From: Oceanidesulfovibrio marinus
GTDB taxonomy: Bacteria > Desulfobacterota > Desulfovibrionia > Desulfovibrionales > Desulfovibrionaceae
Length of the DNA stretch: 64,000 nt
Direction of reading: 5' to 3'
Assembly (NCBI RefSeq): GCF_013085545.1
Contig: NZ_CP039543.1
Coordinates: forward strand, 4,557,322 to 4,621,321
Part shown: positions 34,096 through 43,415 of the stretch, piece after piece
Layout of the letters: each line of letters starts with the position of its first letter
Position numbering within the stretch: the stretch's first letter is position 1
Translations under genes and position numbers: made by a program
Notes under the pieces: model-generated
What the model was told of the DNA's origin: nothing
The model's database searches: none
What the model saw: only the letters and a program-made list of their open reading frames with translations

Positions 34096-34689
34096 TCAGC
34101 CGTGAAAACGGCCCACCAGGAAGAGGCGCTTTGCCTCCGGGCAGTTGGCCATGCCGTACTCCATGGCCTTGAACAACGGGTGGTTCAGCCCGGCGCACCA
34201 ATGGCGTACGGCCTCGGTTTCCTCGCTCCCGCCGGGATGGGCCGTGTAGGCCATAATGCTGATGACGCCGCCCGGAGCCAGCAGGGACAGGGCTGCGTCT
34301 AGCGCTACGGTGGTGGTTGCCGGCTGCGTGACCACGCTTTTGTCCGCGCCTGGCAGGTAGCCCAGGTTGAACATCACCGCGGCCGCCGTCACATCGTCCG
34401 GCAACAGCTCGGCCATACGCTCGTGCCCGGCGTGCAGCAACGTCACCCGATCTCCTACGCCTGCTTCGCCGCAGCAATTCTGCGTGGCCTTTATGGCGCG
34501 CTCCTGCACGTCGAATCCGTACACCCGGCCGCGGGGGCCCACGGCCTGCGCCAGGAAGAGCGTGTCGTGGCCGTTGCCCACGGTGGCGTCCACGGCGCAG
34601 AGACCATCTCCGCGAGCTTCGGCCAGATCGCGCAGCACCCGGCCCACGGCGTCGTGCGCCAGCCGGAGTACGTCGAAGTATCGTTCCAT
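34096..34689 (-). CDS. Class I SAM-dependent methyltransferase, MnmM/YtqB-like
   Basis: A 197-residue Rossmann methyltransferase. The first motif DATVGNGHDTLFLAQAVG is characteristic of the YtqB/MnmM group, followed by GRVYGFDVQERAI (acidic end of strand two), MFNLGYLPGADK (the catalytic-loop region, typical for this group), and VISIMAYTAHPGG. MnmM methylates 5-aminomethyl-2-thiouridine of tRNA to mnm5s2U in Firmicutes; rRNA methylase is the older name. Assignment is by motif only. The gene lies directly downstream of the phage-like cassette on the same strand with a 57-base gap, possibly with its own promoter. Confidence 0.88.
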   Translation of the reverse strand: MERYFDVLRLAHDAVGRVLRDLAEARGDGLCAVDATVGNGHDTLFLAQAVGPRGRVYGFDVQERAIKATQNCCGEAGVGDRVTLLHAGHERMAELLPDDVTAAAVMFNLGYLPGADKSVVTQPATTTVALDAALSLLAPGGVISIMAYTAHPGGSEETEAVRHWCAGLNHPLFKAMEYGMANCPEAKRLFLVGRFHG

Positions 34690-34746
34690 CGTCGTGTCTG
34701 TTGATTTGCTGTTATAGTACAGGGTTATGGTAGAAAGGCGCAGCCG

Positions 34747-37500
34747 TCATGACGGCCGCCGCAGACAGCACCACGGCCGGAGCACCGCGCAGTCGTAGCC
34801 CTGCGTGCCGGCGTGCGCCGCAATGATATCCAGAATGCCGGCCACGTCCAGGGGCGCGGCCTCGTCCTCCATGTCCATGGCCCACACCCGGCCGCGGGCA
34901 AGCAGCGCCACCGGGTGCACGCCGCCCAGCATCTCAGTCTCGGCGGGCTTGCGATAGGTCGTCTCCACCACGAGATGGCCCAGATTGTCCACGAGCCGCG
35001 TGGTCAGCTCGTCCGGGTAAGGCTCGTCCCACTCCGCAGGCGTCTCGGCGTCGGCAACCGGAGTCAGTCGCAGCGAGGGCGCGTCTCCAGGCCGTTCGGG
35101 ATTAGCCGGCGTCCACTGCACGTCGCAGCCCAGCGCAACCTCCGCCATGGCTTCGTCCGTGTAGCCGCTCCCGCTGTCATACTCCACGGTCCAGCCGCCG
35201 CGCGCCTGGAGCGAGTACCCACCGTCCGCATCCTGCCCGGCGGCAAGGGAGAACGCGCCCGGCAGCGGTTTGGCGATGGAGAGCGGCTCCGTGAAGTTCG
35301 TTGCCGCGAACTGCGCCTCATACTCGATGACGTCGCGCTGACCGGCGGCCACATGCGATCCCATTCGCGTATATTGCGGTGGAATGTAGATGGTCTGCAC
35401 GCCCTGGGATACGGTATCGCAGGTATCCTCACCTGCAATTGCGTCCACGCATCCGCAGTGCTCGCGAAATGTGCCAGATCGGGACCATAGCTGATCGCAG
35501 GTTGTGTGGGCCATGTACCATTGTGTGTAGGCCGGGCCCGTGCCGAACTGCAGCTCCGGAAACCAGGGGCAGGAGTACATCGCCACATGGTCGCCGGGTT
35601 CCGAGGAAAAGTCGTCCAGGATGTTGCGGCATGGAACCGGACCGGTGCAGGCGCAGTACGATCCCCACTCCAGGCCGGTAACTGCCGTGTACCACGGCGG
35701 CATCCTGTAACGGCATGTCTCGCGTGTTTCCGTGTATCCTTCTGAAACCATGACGCATTTCTCGTGCAATTCGTGCGGATCGTGCACGGCGTACGCGAAG
35801 AGCGCTGCCGGGTCGGGATCGTCCCGCGTGGCCGGCGGTACAAGCACGGCGGCAAAGCCGGCCATGGTTTTGGCCAGGGCCAGGCGCGATCCGTCCGGCA
35901 GCAGCACGTTTTCCTGGTGCGTGGGCGCAACGAGCTCGTGGCCTACGGCCATGCGGTTGGTGTACTCGGGCAGGGCCGGACAGTGGGCGCCGTCGCTCTG
36001 GGCAATGAGCTTGCGCCAACGGGTGGCCGTGAAGCAGTCGGCTATTTCCAGATTGGCGGCTTCCGGGTCCGCGATCTCTTCCACGCTGCCGTCATCCCAC
36101 ACACGGACGTAGACCTTCTCGTAGCAGGCGCTGTACGCCGGCGCGCAGTACGCCGCGATGTAGGTGTCCATGGCCGGGTCGTCATCGATGTGCTGTCCGC
36201 GGGAAATGTGCGTGGACCAGCCCGAGGGAATCCAACCATAGTCCTCGTCCATAAGGCCGCCGGCAATGGCCAGGTCTCCGTACAGACAGGAGAACTTCTC
36301 CACAAGAAAGCACAGCACCGTGGAGCGTCGCGCCTGGCACGGCCGCACGCCGTCGGCAAAGCCCACCACCACGCGCTCCAGCGTGTGGTTCACCCGCAGC
36401 ATCAGCACAATGTCTTCCGGCAAAAATGCGGTGGAGCCGCCGGCCACGCTGCCATCCGGAGTACAGCGGTAGTGCACGGGCACGGCCGGCACGCGGTCCG
36501 CGCCGTCCACATGGATGTCCGCGCGGTCCATCTCCATATCCACGGCCAGCACCTGGCCTGTCTCCAGGCACAGGCCCAGCAGCCGGGACAGGTCTTCGCT
36601 CTGAAACTCCAGGGCGTACTCCCCGCGCGCGCCCATGAGCGTGTGGTCCAGAATGCGCACCGGCAGGATGATGCCCGCGGACGGCGGCGGGGTCTCCGCA
36701 GTCTCCGCCCGGCAACGCACCGTCCTGTCGCAGGCGCGGCACGATGCGCCCGTATCCAGCACGCAGACCCATTCGCCCACGACGTAGGCCGTGTTGTCCG
36801 TGGCGCGGCAGGGGACGTCCACCCCCTGGCAGCGCACGGTGTAGGACACCTCGGATTGGCCCGCCACGCCGTGCACGGCGGTGATGGAACCGCCGGTGAG
36901 GCAGCAGGTGCGGAACCACGCGGCTGCGGCCGGGGTGTCCAGCACGCCGCGGCCGTCCACGGTCCGCCACATGGACATGGCCAGCTCGCCCGGAGCAATG
37001 GCCAGCCGGCTGATGGCGAAGATCGTGTCCTCCGGCGCTTTGGGCGTCTCGTTGATGCCACCGGATAGGGTATCGTGGGCGTAAACCTCGTAGCCCAGGC
37101 GGCGCGGCGGCGCGGCGCCGTCCGGCGATCCGGCCAGGTAGGTGCGCTCCCACTGGCAATGGTCCGGGTGGGACACCCGCGCCTCCAGATGGTCGAGGAT
37201 CAGCTCGTCCGCATCGTAGTGGGCGTTGTTCTGCGTGGTGTCCGCGGCTGTGCCACCGGGAGCCAGGGCCGCGCGGCGGATTGTCAGCCTGCCTTCGTGC
37301 CGGCAGAGCATCGACTGCCCCCGCGGCATGAGCTTCACCTCCATGCGCCTTGCTGCGGCGCAGGCGTGCACGGGCTCCAGCGGCAGGGAGAGTGTGCTGC
37401 CGGAGCGGGTGATCTTTGTGCGCGTGGCGTACGCCTCCTGCGCTTCCAGCTCCAGGCCGTTGTCTCCGCACGGGCAGATGGTCACGCGGATGACGGGCAT
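34747..37500 (-). CDS. Large cysteine-rich phage-cassette protein of unknown function
   Basis: A 917-residue soluble protein without signal peptide or membrane helices. It contains many cysteines (about 40), often in pairs such as CRACDRTVRC, CACTGPVPC and CGCVDAIAGEDTC, and many short aromatic-rich strands. It is predicted to be a beta-rich structural protein, but I do not recognise a domain. Its place as the last gene after the hub-like, small and methylase genes, and its start only two bases after the methylase stop, suggest a role as a tail-tip or receptor-binding protein. The start ATG at 37500 has GGAGGCGG upstream. Intact over 2.7 kb, so it is under selection or recently acquired. Confidence 0.75.
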   Translation of the reverse strand: MPVIRVTICPCGDNGLELEAQEAYATRTKITRSGSTLSLPLEPVHACAAARRMEVKLMPRGQSMLCRHEGRLTIRRAALAPGGTAADTTQNNAHYDADELILDHLEARVSHPDHCQWERTYLAGSPDGAAPPRRLGYEVYAHDTLSGGINETPKAPEDTIFAISRLAIAPGELAMSMWRTVDGRGVLDTPAAAAWFRTCCLTGGSITAVHGVAGQSEVSYTVRCQGVDVPCRATDNTAYVVGEWVCVLDTGASCRACDRTVRCRAETAETPPPSAGIILPVRILDHTLMGARGEYALEFQSEDLSRLLGLCLETGQVLAVDMEMDRADIHVDGADRVPAVPVHYRCTPDGSVAGGSTAFLPEDIVLMLRVNHTLERVVVGFADGVRPCQARRSTVLCFLVEKFSCLYGDLAIAGGLMDEDYGWIPSGWSTHISRGQHIDDDPAMDTYIAAYCAPAYSACYEKVYVRVWDDGSVEEIADPEAANLEIADCFTATRWRKLIAQSDGAHCPALPEYTNRMAVGHELVAPTHQENVLLPDGSRLALAKTMAGFAAVLVPPATRDDPDPAALFAYAVHDPHELHEKCVMVSEGYTETRETCRYRMPPWYTAVTGLEWGSYCACTGPVPCRNILDDFSSEPGDHVAMYSCPWFPELQFGTGPAYTQWYMAHTTCDQLWSRSGTFREHCGCVDAIAGEDTCDTVSQGVQTIYIPPQYTRMGSHVAAGQRDVIEYEAQFAATNFTEPLSIAKPLPGAFSLAAGQDADGGYSLQARGGWTVEYDSGSGYTDEAMAEVALGCDVQWTPANPERPGDAPSLRLTPVADAETPAEWDEPYPDELTTRLVDNLGHLVVETTYRKPAETEMLGGVHPVALLARGRVWAMDMEDEAAPLDVAGILDIIAAHAGTQGYDCAVLRPWCCLRRPS

Positions 37501-37502
37501 GG

Positions 37503-38351
37503 CTACGCCGCCTCCATGCGCTGCAGTGCTTTCCACGCGTTGGGCGAGAGCCAGAGCACCTCGGTGCGGCGGCGGGCGCCGTCGGCCCATGCAGCGCGGG
37601 TCACCTGCTTCCAGCCGGCGTAGAGCCGTTCGTACAGGTCCGATGGATAGGAGGAGAGCACCACCATGCCGCGCGTCTCGTGCAGGGAGTCGGCCAGGGC
37701 CTCGTGCGTGGCGTCGTCCATCTCATGCGTGTAGGAGCGCTTCGGCGCTGCGCCGTGCCGCGTCTCATGCGGGTAGGGCGGGTCCACGTAGAAGAGCGTC
37801 TCCTCGGAGTCCTGGGCGCGTATCACATCCTCTGCCGGCCGCTGATCCACAACCACGCCCTGCAGCCGGTCGGTGTAGAGCAGAATGTTGTCCGGGTAGG
37901 ATATCCACTCCCCGGCGTAGCCGAGACGCCGCGTGCGCGAGGAAGCGCGGAAGCTGGTGCGGAAAGCCGGGTTGCAGGATGCAGGACCGAAGCCCATGAG
38001 TGAACGAATGATCAATCGGCGTGCGCGTTCCACAACATCGTCCGTAGGCTCGTAGGCGGCCAGAAACTCCGCGCGGGCAAAGGGTGTGAGCCGCAGGACG
38101 CGCTCCAGTTCCCGCGCTGTCACGGGATCTCGCAGCACGGCGAAAAGATTGACCACCTCATCATCCAGGTCGTTGATCAGCTCGAAGGCGGACCGCGCCT
38201 TGCGCAACAGCACGGAGCCTGCCCCGCCGAACGGCTCCACGTAGCGGGAGTGGTTGGGGAAATGCTGGATGACCCAGGACGCGAGACGCCACTTGCCGCC
38301 GTGGTAGTTGAGCACGGGGCGGCCGGGAACCGGGTGTTCGGGAGTAGTCAT
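37503..38351 (-). CDS. DNA adenine methylase (Dam/D12 class N6-MTase)
   Basis: A 282-residue D12-class methyltransferase. Motif I-like YHGGKWRLASWV and YVEPFGGAGSVLL (the FxGxG SAM site) lie in the first 55 residues. INDLDDEVVNLFAVLRD is the conserved loop, and the catalytic DPPY is in FYVDPPYPHET (about residue 195). It should methylate adenine N6 in a short target such as GATC or a related site. No restriction endonuclease is adjacent, so an orphan phage-encoded methylase is most likely. The gene is coupled to the upstream gene by an ATGA overlap and to the cysteine-rich protein gene by a two-base gap. Confidence 0.93.
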   Translation of the reverse strand: MTTPEHPVPGRPVLNYHGGKWRLASWVIQHFPNHSRYVEPFGGAGSVLLRKARSAFELINDLDDEVVNLFAVLRDPVTARELERVLRLTPFARAEFLAAYEPTDDVVERARRLIIRSLMGFGPASCNPAFRTSFRASSRTRRLGYAGEWISYPDNILLYTDRLQGVVVDQRPAEDVIRAQDSEETLFYVDPPYPHETRHGAAPKRSYTHEMDDATHEALADSLHETRGMVVLSSYPSDLYERLYAGWKQVTRAAWADGARRRTEVLWLSPNAWKALQRMEAA

Positions 38352-39106
38352 ATGGTGAATCGCTCGTTGTCGAGGGTGTCTTCGTCAGTCGCCATGTAGC
38401 CGGGTTTGGCGGCGCGTACGGAGTGGCTGCCGGGACGGACGGCCTCGAAGGTGGCCTCGCCCTCGGAATTGGTGCGGCGGTGTGCCCCGTCCAGCCAGAC
38501 ATCCGCCCCGGACACGCCGGAGCCGCTGCAGTAGTTCACCACGCGCACAGTCAGGTCCGTGGTCTGGTCCTTGTCCGCCCAGTCCTCGTGGGACCAGTCG
38601 CCGGAGATGATCTCGTCCCAGATGCCGGACAGGGGCAGGCCCGGGTCCAGCAGCAGGGAGTCCTGCGCGTCGCCCAGCGTGGCGACAATGGCCACGGGGC
38701 ACGGCGCTTCCACCTGCCAGCGGTCAAAGCAGGTCACGTACTGCACCTCCAGCACGCCCACTGTCGGGCTCTCCAGCCAGACGCGAGCGCCGCCGCGACC
38801 GGGGAAGATCACGGCCGGACCACTGGAGCCCAGCCAGCGGTGGCGGAGCTGTCCGCCCAGAGGGTAGGAAAGGCGTTGCATGCGTTCATTCTTGAACACG
38901 AGCAGCTCGCGGACGCGAAGCACGGCCTGTGCGGCTGTTTTTCTGGCAGGACGGCGGCTGGTGCGCACCGTGTACTCCGGGGACGAGGCGTACACCCGGA
39001 ACACGCCAGTCGGCGCGTCCTCCTCCGGTTCCAGTGCGAGCAAGGCCCCCTGCGCATTCTGCGGGTCCAGGAACTCGATAAGTGTGTCGCGGGTTGGATC
39101 AGCCAT
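38348..39106 (-). CDS. Phage-cassette protein with carboxypeptidase-regulatory-like C-terminus
   Basis: A 252-residue protein. The first 165 residues are beta-rich without recognisable family (RVYASSPEYTVRTSR, GARVWLESPTVGVLEVQYVT). The C-terminal 60 residues have the CnaB/carboxypeptidase-regulatory-like pattern TVRVVNYCSGSGVSGADVW, then EATFEAVRPGSHSVRAAKPGYM, common in phage tail and adhesin proteins. It starts eight bases inside the end of the small upstream gene and overlaps the methylase gene start by four bases, so it belongs to the tail-like operon. Confidence 0.72.
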   Translation of the reverse strand: MADPTRDTLIEFLDPQNAQGALLALEPEEDAPTGVFRVYASSPEYTVRTSRRPARKTAAQAVLRVRELLVFKNERMQRLSYPLGGQLRHRWLGSSGPAVIFPGRGGARVWLESPTVGVLEVQYVTCFDRWQVEAPCPVAIVATLGDAQDSLLLDPGLPLSGIWDEIISGDWSHEDWADKDQTTDLTVRVVNYCSGSGVSGADVWLDGAHRRTNSEGEATFEAVRPGSHSVRAAKPGYMATDEDTLDNERFTI

Positions 39107-39350
39107 GGATGCGCACCTCCAGCGGGGCCGAGCCCCGCGAGCCGAGGGAGCTCAGCAGTACCGGCCCCTGGCCCGTATTTGCGAGCACAGCGCGCTCGCC
39201 AGGGGAGAAGGACGCGCCCTGCGATGCGCGGGCGATGGTCTCCCGGCCCGCGGAGCGGACGCGGTAGCCGCCCTGTGGCAAAGGCTCCACGACCTCGGCC
39301 GTTGCGAGTGCGCCAGTGGCGCCGGTAGTGATTCGTGTCAGTCGGTCCAT
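39099..39350 (-). CDS. Small phage-cassette protein
   Basis: An 83-residue protein that overlaps the hub-like gene by 13 bases and the next gene by eight bases. It appears to be a compact beta domain (GALATAEVVEPLPQGGYRVRS, SPGERAVLANTGQGPVLL). Function unknown. The double overlap and lack of gaps show it is part of the cassette's translational chain. Confidence 0.65.
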   Translation of the reverse strand: MDRLTRITTGATGALATAEVVEPLPQGGYRVRSAGRETIARASQGASFSPGERAVLANTGQGPVLLSSLGSRGSAPLEVRIHG

Positions 39351-41800
39351 TGTATGAGCTCCAGGTTGTGTACGAGTTTGGGGCCGCGGGCGTGCAGATG
39401 GGTCGCGCGGACCAGGCAGGGACCAGCGATGCCGGCCTGTCCGTCGTCGAGCAGCAGGGAGGAACCAGGGGCGATGGCGCTCCGGTACGGCATAGCCGTC
39501 TCCAAGCTCCGCAGTGGGCGGCTGTTCCAGGCCAGATGGGACCGGGCGCGGTACACCGCGCCGGCGCGATCCGTGAGCAGGGGGGCCTCGATGGCCTCAT
39601 CCTCCCGGCGTACGCTGCCTGGCCCGTGGATGACGTTGACGCCGGCAGCATCGGCCGCGGAGGCGGCCACCAGAAAGACGAGGGCGGAGACGTCGTGGTC
39701 CGAGAGCAGGAAGCGCTGCACGCGCACGGCGTAGTCGATGACGGCGATGCCGCTACGGCCGGGATCGCAAAGGAGTTCCTGCCGACCCGGGCTGAGCCGG
39801 ACCGCGCCGCCATGTGCGCCGATCCACTGCACGCGGCCGAGCACGGCCGGGGCCGCGTTCAGCTCGGCGCGACCCATGACGAATGGCGTGAGCGCCTGCC
39901 GCCGCCAGAGGAGAAAATCGCCAAGCGGGGTGACCGTGCCGCTGGAGCTCCAGGTCCAGGCTGTGTCCGACCGTCCACCGGGCCAGTGGGCCAGCACAGT
40001 GGCCGGCGCGCCGCGCAGATGACCGGACAGGTCCTCGGGCGGAGGCTCCACCTCCAGCCGCGGCAGGAATATCTCTCCGGAAAAGCCGTACACCGTCACG
40101 GCGTTGCAGCCAGTGCCCTGCTCGTGGGCTTCTGTCGCGGAGAGCAACGGCTCTGCGGTGCAGTCCTGCGCGGGTTGCCGGCCAATCCCGGTGGCTGATG
40201 CATCCACAGCGGCGAATGCCTGTCGGGCGGAGTCCCAGCGCAGGAACGCGCCAACAGCCATGGTCAGCTCCAGCAGGCTGTTCATGGGCGGGCCGGAGCC
40301 GATCCACGATTCCGGCAAACGCCAATCGTGGGTGTCCCAAAAAATAGACAGCCCGCAGGATTCGGCCAGGATTTGCGCGGCCTCCGAGGCGAGGACACCG
40401 CCTTCCACCGTGACCGTGTCGGCGTACGGCGATTCCGCCAGGACAGAGGGCGACCTGCCGCCGAGACGCACAGTCCGGCCGTCCCGTCCACGCGTCTCCA
40501 GCAGGAAGTGGTGCGCCTTGCCGTCGATGCACAGCGTGAGCCGTGGCGTGGCTGCCGAGTCCAGAGGTGCGGCGTTGTCCAGAATCTCGTCGATGGAGCG
40601 TTTGCCGCGTCCGCACTGCAGGGAGAACTCGTCGTGCGGCGAGTCCAGGGACTGGCGCAGATCGCACTCCAACACTGCGGAGGTGATCTCGTCCGCGTCG
40701 ATGAAGACGCGGAGCTGGTGGGCGATGCGATGCGTGGGCGGATCGGCCAGATCCAGCGCCACGCGGCAGGCGGTTCCGGACGCCCCGGCCAGCCGCGATG
40801 CATGGCGCACCGGAAAGGCCCGGCCCGTGCCGGTCAGGGCGGATTCGTGGCGGGCGATGGTCCTTGTGCCTGCCGCGTCAAGGAGGGCGGAGTGGGACAG
40901 GTGCACGCCGCGTCCCAGCCGCGCCGGAGCCACGTGGCGGAGCTGCATACCCAGCACCAACGGGGACGGCGGAGCAGCCATGTTCGTTCCCAGGCCAAGC
41001 GAAGACGCGCGGACGGCGGCGCTGCCCAGGCCGCCGGCTTGGCGGGAAGGGCAGTTCAGTCCAAGAACCGAGCAATGGTTCAGCCCGTGCCTGGCGTTGC
41101 CCATGCCCAGGGCGGCCACACGGTGCGAGCGGTCCGGCCCGATGGTCAGCACACTGCGCTGCACGGATGCGGACGCCGTGGATTCATGGAAGACGTCGGT
41201 CACCTCGGCCTCGCTCAGGGCGCGGTCCCAGATGCGCAGGCGGGCGAGCTTGCCATGGAAACGGTAGTTGCCCTCGCGCTCGGCAAGCTCGTGATAGCCG
41301 GTGCCTGTGTCCAGGATTATGGACTTCTCGACAACCTTCTCGCCGTCGATCCAGGCGCGTTTCACCCCGCCGTCGTATTGAAAACAGACAAAGCGCCAGG
41401 CCCCGGCGTAATTGAAGGGGATGGTGTCGTTCTCTTCGCCATATCCGTAGTTGAGAATCTCCACCGTCCCCGGCCCCAGGGAGATGTCGAACCAGCGGGC
41501 CGACTGCCTGATCCCGGCGTTGTAGATGGTCTCGAACGCGGCGGCGGGCAGCTCTGTTTCCCGGTAAAACCACAGCGCAACTGTGCGCGGGGCCGCGCCC
41601 GTGACAACGGCGTTCTGGGGAAGGTCCACCGAGGCCGAACCATCGAAGACAAAGGCGCTCCCCAGGGGATGGCCGTCCTGCTCCACCTCTACGTCGCCGA
41701 CAATGGACGCGTGCTCGGCGCGGTCGGATGTGTCCAGAATATTGGACCCGTCCAGGCCGCCGAGAAGCTCCAGGATGAGTCCGTCTCGGGAAATGGGCAC
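39338..41800 (-). CDS. LamG-domain protein with tail-hub-like middle region
   Basis: An 820-residue protein. The first 200 residues form a LamG/concanavalin-like lectin domain (GGLDGSNILDTS, GSAFVFDGSASVDLP, VALWFYRETE, GYHELAEREGNYRFHGKLARLRIWDRALSEAEV). Residues about 345-560 resemble phage tail-hub proteins of the gpD/gp44 type: FIDADEITSAVLECDLRQSL, LTLCIDGKAHHFLLETRGRDG, VRLGGRSPSVLAESPYA, EAAQILAESCGLSIFW. The rest is beta-rich with short helices. A lectin fused to a hub is unusual and would combine binding and structure. The hub assignment is from pattern, not from alignment. Confidence 0.7.
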   Translation of the reverse strand: MPISRDGLILELLGGLDGSNILDTSDRAEHASIVGDVEVEQDGHPLGSAFVFDGSASVDLPQNAVVTGAAPRTVALWFYRETELPAAAFETIYNAGIRQSARWFDISLGPGTVEILNYGYGEENDTIPFNYAGAWRFVCFQYDGGVKRAWIDGEKVVEKSIILDTGTGYHELAEREGNYRFHGKLARLRIWDRALSEAEVTDVFHESTASASVQRSVLTIGPDRSHRVAALGMGNARHGLNHCSVLGLNCPSRQAGGLGSAAVRASSLGLGTNMAAPPSPLVLGMQLRHVAPARLGRGVHLSHSALLDAAGTRTIARHESALTGTGRAFPVRHASRLAGASGTACRVALDLADPPTHRIAHQLRVFIDADEITSAVLECDLRQSLDSPHDEFSLQCGRGKRSIDEILDNAAPLDSAATPRLTLCIDGKAHHFLLETRGRDGRTVRLGGRSPSVLAESPYADTVTVEGGVLASEAAQILAESCGLSIFWDTHDWRLPESWIGSGPPMNSLLELTMAVGAFLRWDSARQAFAAVDASATGIGRQPAQDCTAEPLLSATEAHEQGTGCNAVTVYGFSGEIFLPRLEVEPPPEDLSGHLRGAPATVLAHWPGGRSDTAWTWSSSGTVTPLGDFLLWRRQALTPFVMGRAELNAAPAVLGRVQWIGAHGGAVRLSPGRQELLCDPGRSGIAVIDYAVRVQRFLLSDHDVSALVFLVAASAADAAGVNVIHGPGSVRREDEAIEAPLLTDRAGAVYRARSHLAWNSRPLRSLETAMPYRSAIAPGSSLLLDDGQAGIAGPCLVRATHLHARGPKLVHNLELIQWTD

Positions 41801-41883
41801 GTGTTACCTGCACTCGCTGGAAAAGGTTCAAGAAAGCGGCGCGCTCGGCGCCGCCTGTTCATCCGGTCCGATGCCGGCGGACA

Positions 41884-43308
41884 TTAGTCCACCCAGTAGC
41901 CCCAGGTAAGGAGGTTGTAGGGCTCCTCCTCCGTGCCGGGGGGCACGACCTCCTTGAACCAGAGCGGCAGCGCCGCCGGGTGGGTGGTGAAGGTGATGGT
42001 GTCGCCGGAGGCCCAGACGCCGGACCACGCCGCAGCGCGGATGGTGAAGTACGGGGATGCGGTGACCGGGTTGAGCGGGGCGAAGTCCTCGGCCACGGAG
42101 CCCACGCCCACGGCGCCGATGCGCGCGCCGGATACGATGAAGGCGGTGGCCGAGGTGAAGGCCAGGGACCAGTCCTCCTCCTCGCAGCCCAGTGCTGTCA
42201 GCTCGATGGGGTGGGCAACGTCGTCGAACTCGCCGCTCTGCGTGCCGAAGTCCGAAAAGCTGTCGATGGAGGGTTCCAGGTCGCCGCCTTCCACAACACC
42301 GGCGCAGTAAGTGCTGGCGGCGTCGTGAGCTTCGGCCACCTGCTCGGCCAGGGTCAGGGTAGCCACGTTGCCGGCGTAGGCAAAGCAGTTCTCGCGGTAG
42401 GTAATGCGGATGTCCAGGCCCTGGTCCGGGGCCGTGGTCCAGGCGATGGGCTCTGTCCAGGAGCCGTCGGCCATGTTCAGCGAGCCGGCCGCGCAGTACC
42501 CGGCGCAGCTGCCGTCCGGCTGGATGGTCACCATGCGCTCCACACCGCCGCAGACGGCCGTGACCACGGGCAGCTTGTCCTGCTGGCCGCACACGCCGCT
42601 GGCGGCAAAGGACAGGGCGGCCAGGGGCGGGGCGTTCTCCACGCCGTCGCCGGAGCCGATGGTCTCGCCTTCATGGAGATTCTCGGCCAGGCGCAGCCAC
42701 TCCTCGCCGCCGTCGTCGTCCGTGAGCACAAGGCCGCCGCCGAGCCAGACGCCCTTGGGAAACGCAATGTCATCCTCACGAGGGATGGTGTTCCAGATGT
42801 CCGCAGCGTCGTCGTACTGCACGGAATCGCCGGGTTTAACACCCTGGGCCGCGCTCTGGCCGGTCTTGTAGGTGGAGGCAATATGGACGAGGCCGCCGTT
42901 GAGGAAGACCGCGTCCGAGGACTCCATGAGCACGTCGAGGGAAAGCTCGCCCCCGGAAAGGCTGGCGTTGAGCCTGCCCACGCCCAGCCAGTCGGGCTGG
43001 GAGAGCTCCAGGTCGGCCTGGACGTTGCGCATGGTGCCGCGGGCCAGGAGGAAGTGGTCGCCCCCACGAGAGGGCGCCTCCAGATAGGCCAGCACGTCGG
43101 CGGCCACCTCGTTGTCCGGGTGGGCGTTGGCCAGGAACAGCTTGCGCAGGATGACGTCGCCGGCGTCGCGCTGGCTCCTGGTGACGCGTGGGAAGAGGCC
43201 GTGCTTGGCTGTGGAGACCGGCGTACGGCTCATGCGGCCGCCGTTGCCGGGCAGATTGGTCACGGCCTCGGGGTGGTAACGCTGGAAATCAGAAGCGGCA
43301 AAGCTCAT
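41884..43308 (-). CDS. Phage-like structural protein, first gene of the cassette
   Basis: A 474-residue protein beginning MSFAASDFQRYHPEAVTNLP with NGGRMS shortly after. This N-terminal pattern, followed by FPRVTRSQRDAG and RKLFLANAHP, is familiar from structural proteins of Mu-like phages with long tails (from memory, not alignment). The rest is beta-rich with several cysteines. The ATG at 43308 has GGAGGG upstream. It is separated from the LamG-hub gene by 83 bases. It probably forms part of the virion tail, but no direct evidence exists here. Confidence 0.7.
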   Translation of the reverse strand: MSFAASDFQRYHPEAVTNLPGNGGRMSRTPVSTAKHGLFPRVTRSQRDAGDVILRKLFLANAHPDNEVAADVLAYLEAPSRGGDHFLLARGTMRNVQADLELSQPDWLGVGRLNASLSGGELSLDVLMESSDAVFLNGGLVHIASTYKTGQSAAQGVKPGDSVQYDDAADIWNTIPREDDIAFPKGVWLGGGLVLTDDDGGEEWLRLAENLHEGETIGSGDGVENAPPLAALSFAASGVCGQQDKLPVVTAVCGGVERMVTIQPDGSCAGYCAAGSLNMADGSWTEPIAWTTAPDQGLDIRITYRENCFAYAGNVATLTLAEQVAEAHDAASTYCAGVVEGGDLEPSIDSFSDFGTQSGEFDDVAHPIELTALGCEEEDWSLAFTSATAFIVSGARIGAVGVGSVAEDFAPLNPVTASPYFTIRAAAWSGVWASGDTITFTTHPAALPLWFKEVVPPGTEEEPYNLLTWGYWVD

Positions 43309-43395
43309 CGGGACCCTCCGGTGGTCTGTCGTGGATGGTGCTGCGGCGTGATGCCGTATGCGAACCACGATAGGCGAGGGCCGGCGGCCGGGTCA

Positions 43396-43415
43396 GGGAG
43401 GAAGGAATTCCTCCC
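43396..43415 (-). other. Hairpin between the hybrid kinase and the phage-like cassette
   Basis: GGGAGGAA and TTCCTCCC form an 8-bp stem with a four-base loop. It lies 25 bases after the kinase stop on the minus strand. No T-tract follows, so it may only be a weak terminator. Confidence 0.4.

Noticed and set aside
35764-37068. A 434-residue open frame on the plus strand inside the cysteine-rich protein gene
   Set aside because: It is His/Gly/Arg-rich shadow sequence without a start signal or similarity.
37503-38351. A restriction-modification system
   Set aside because: No endonuclease gene lies beside the adenine methylase; the neighbours are tail-like genes.
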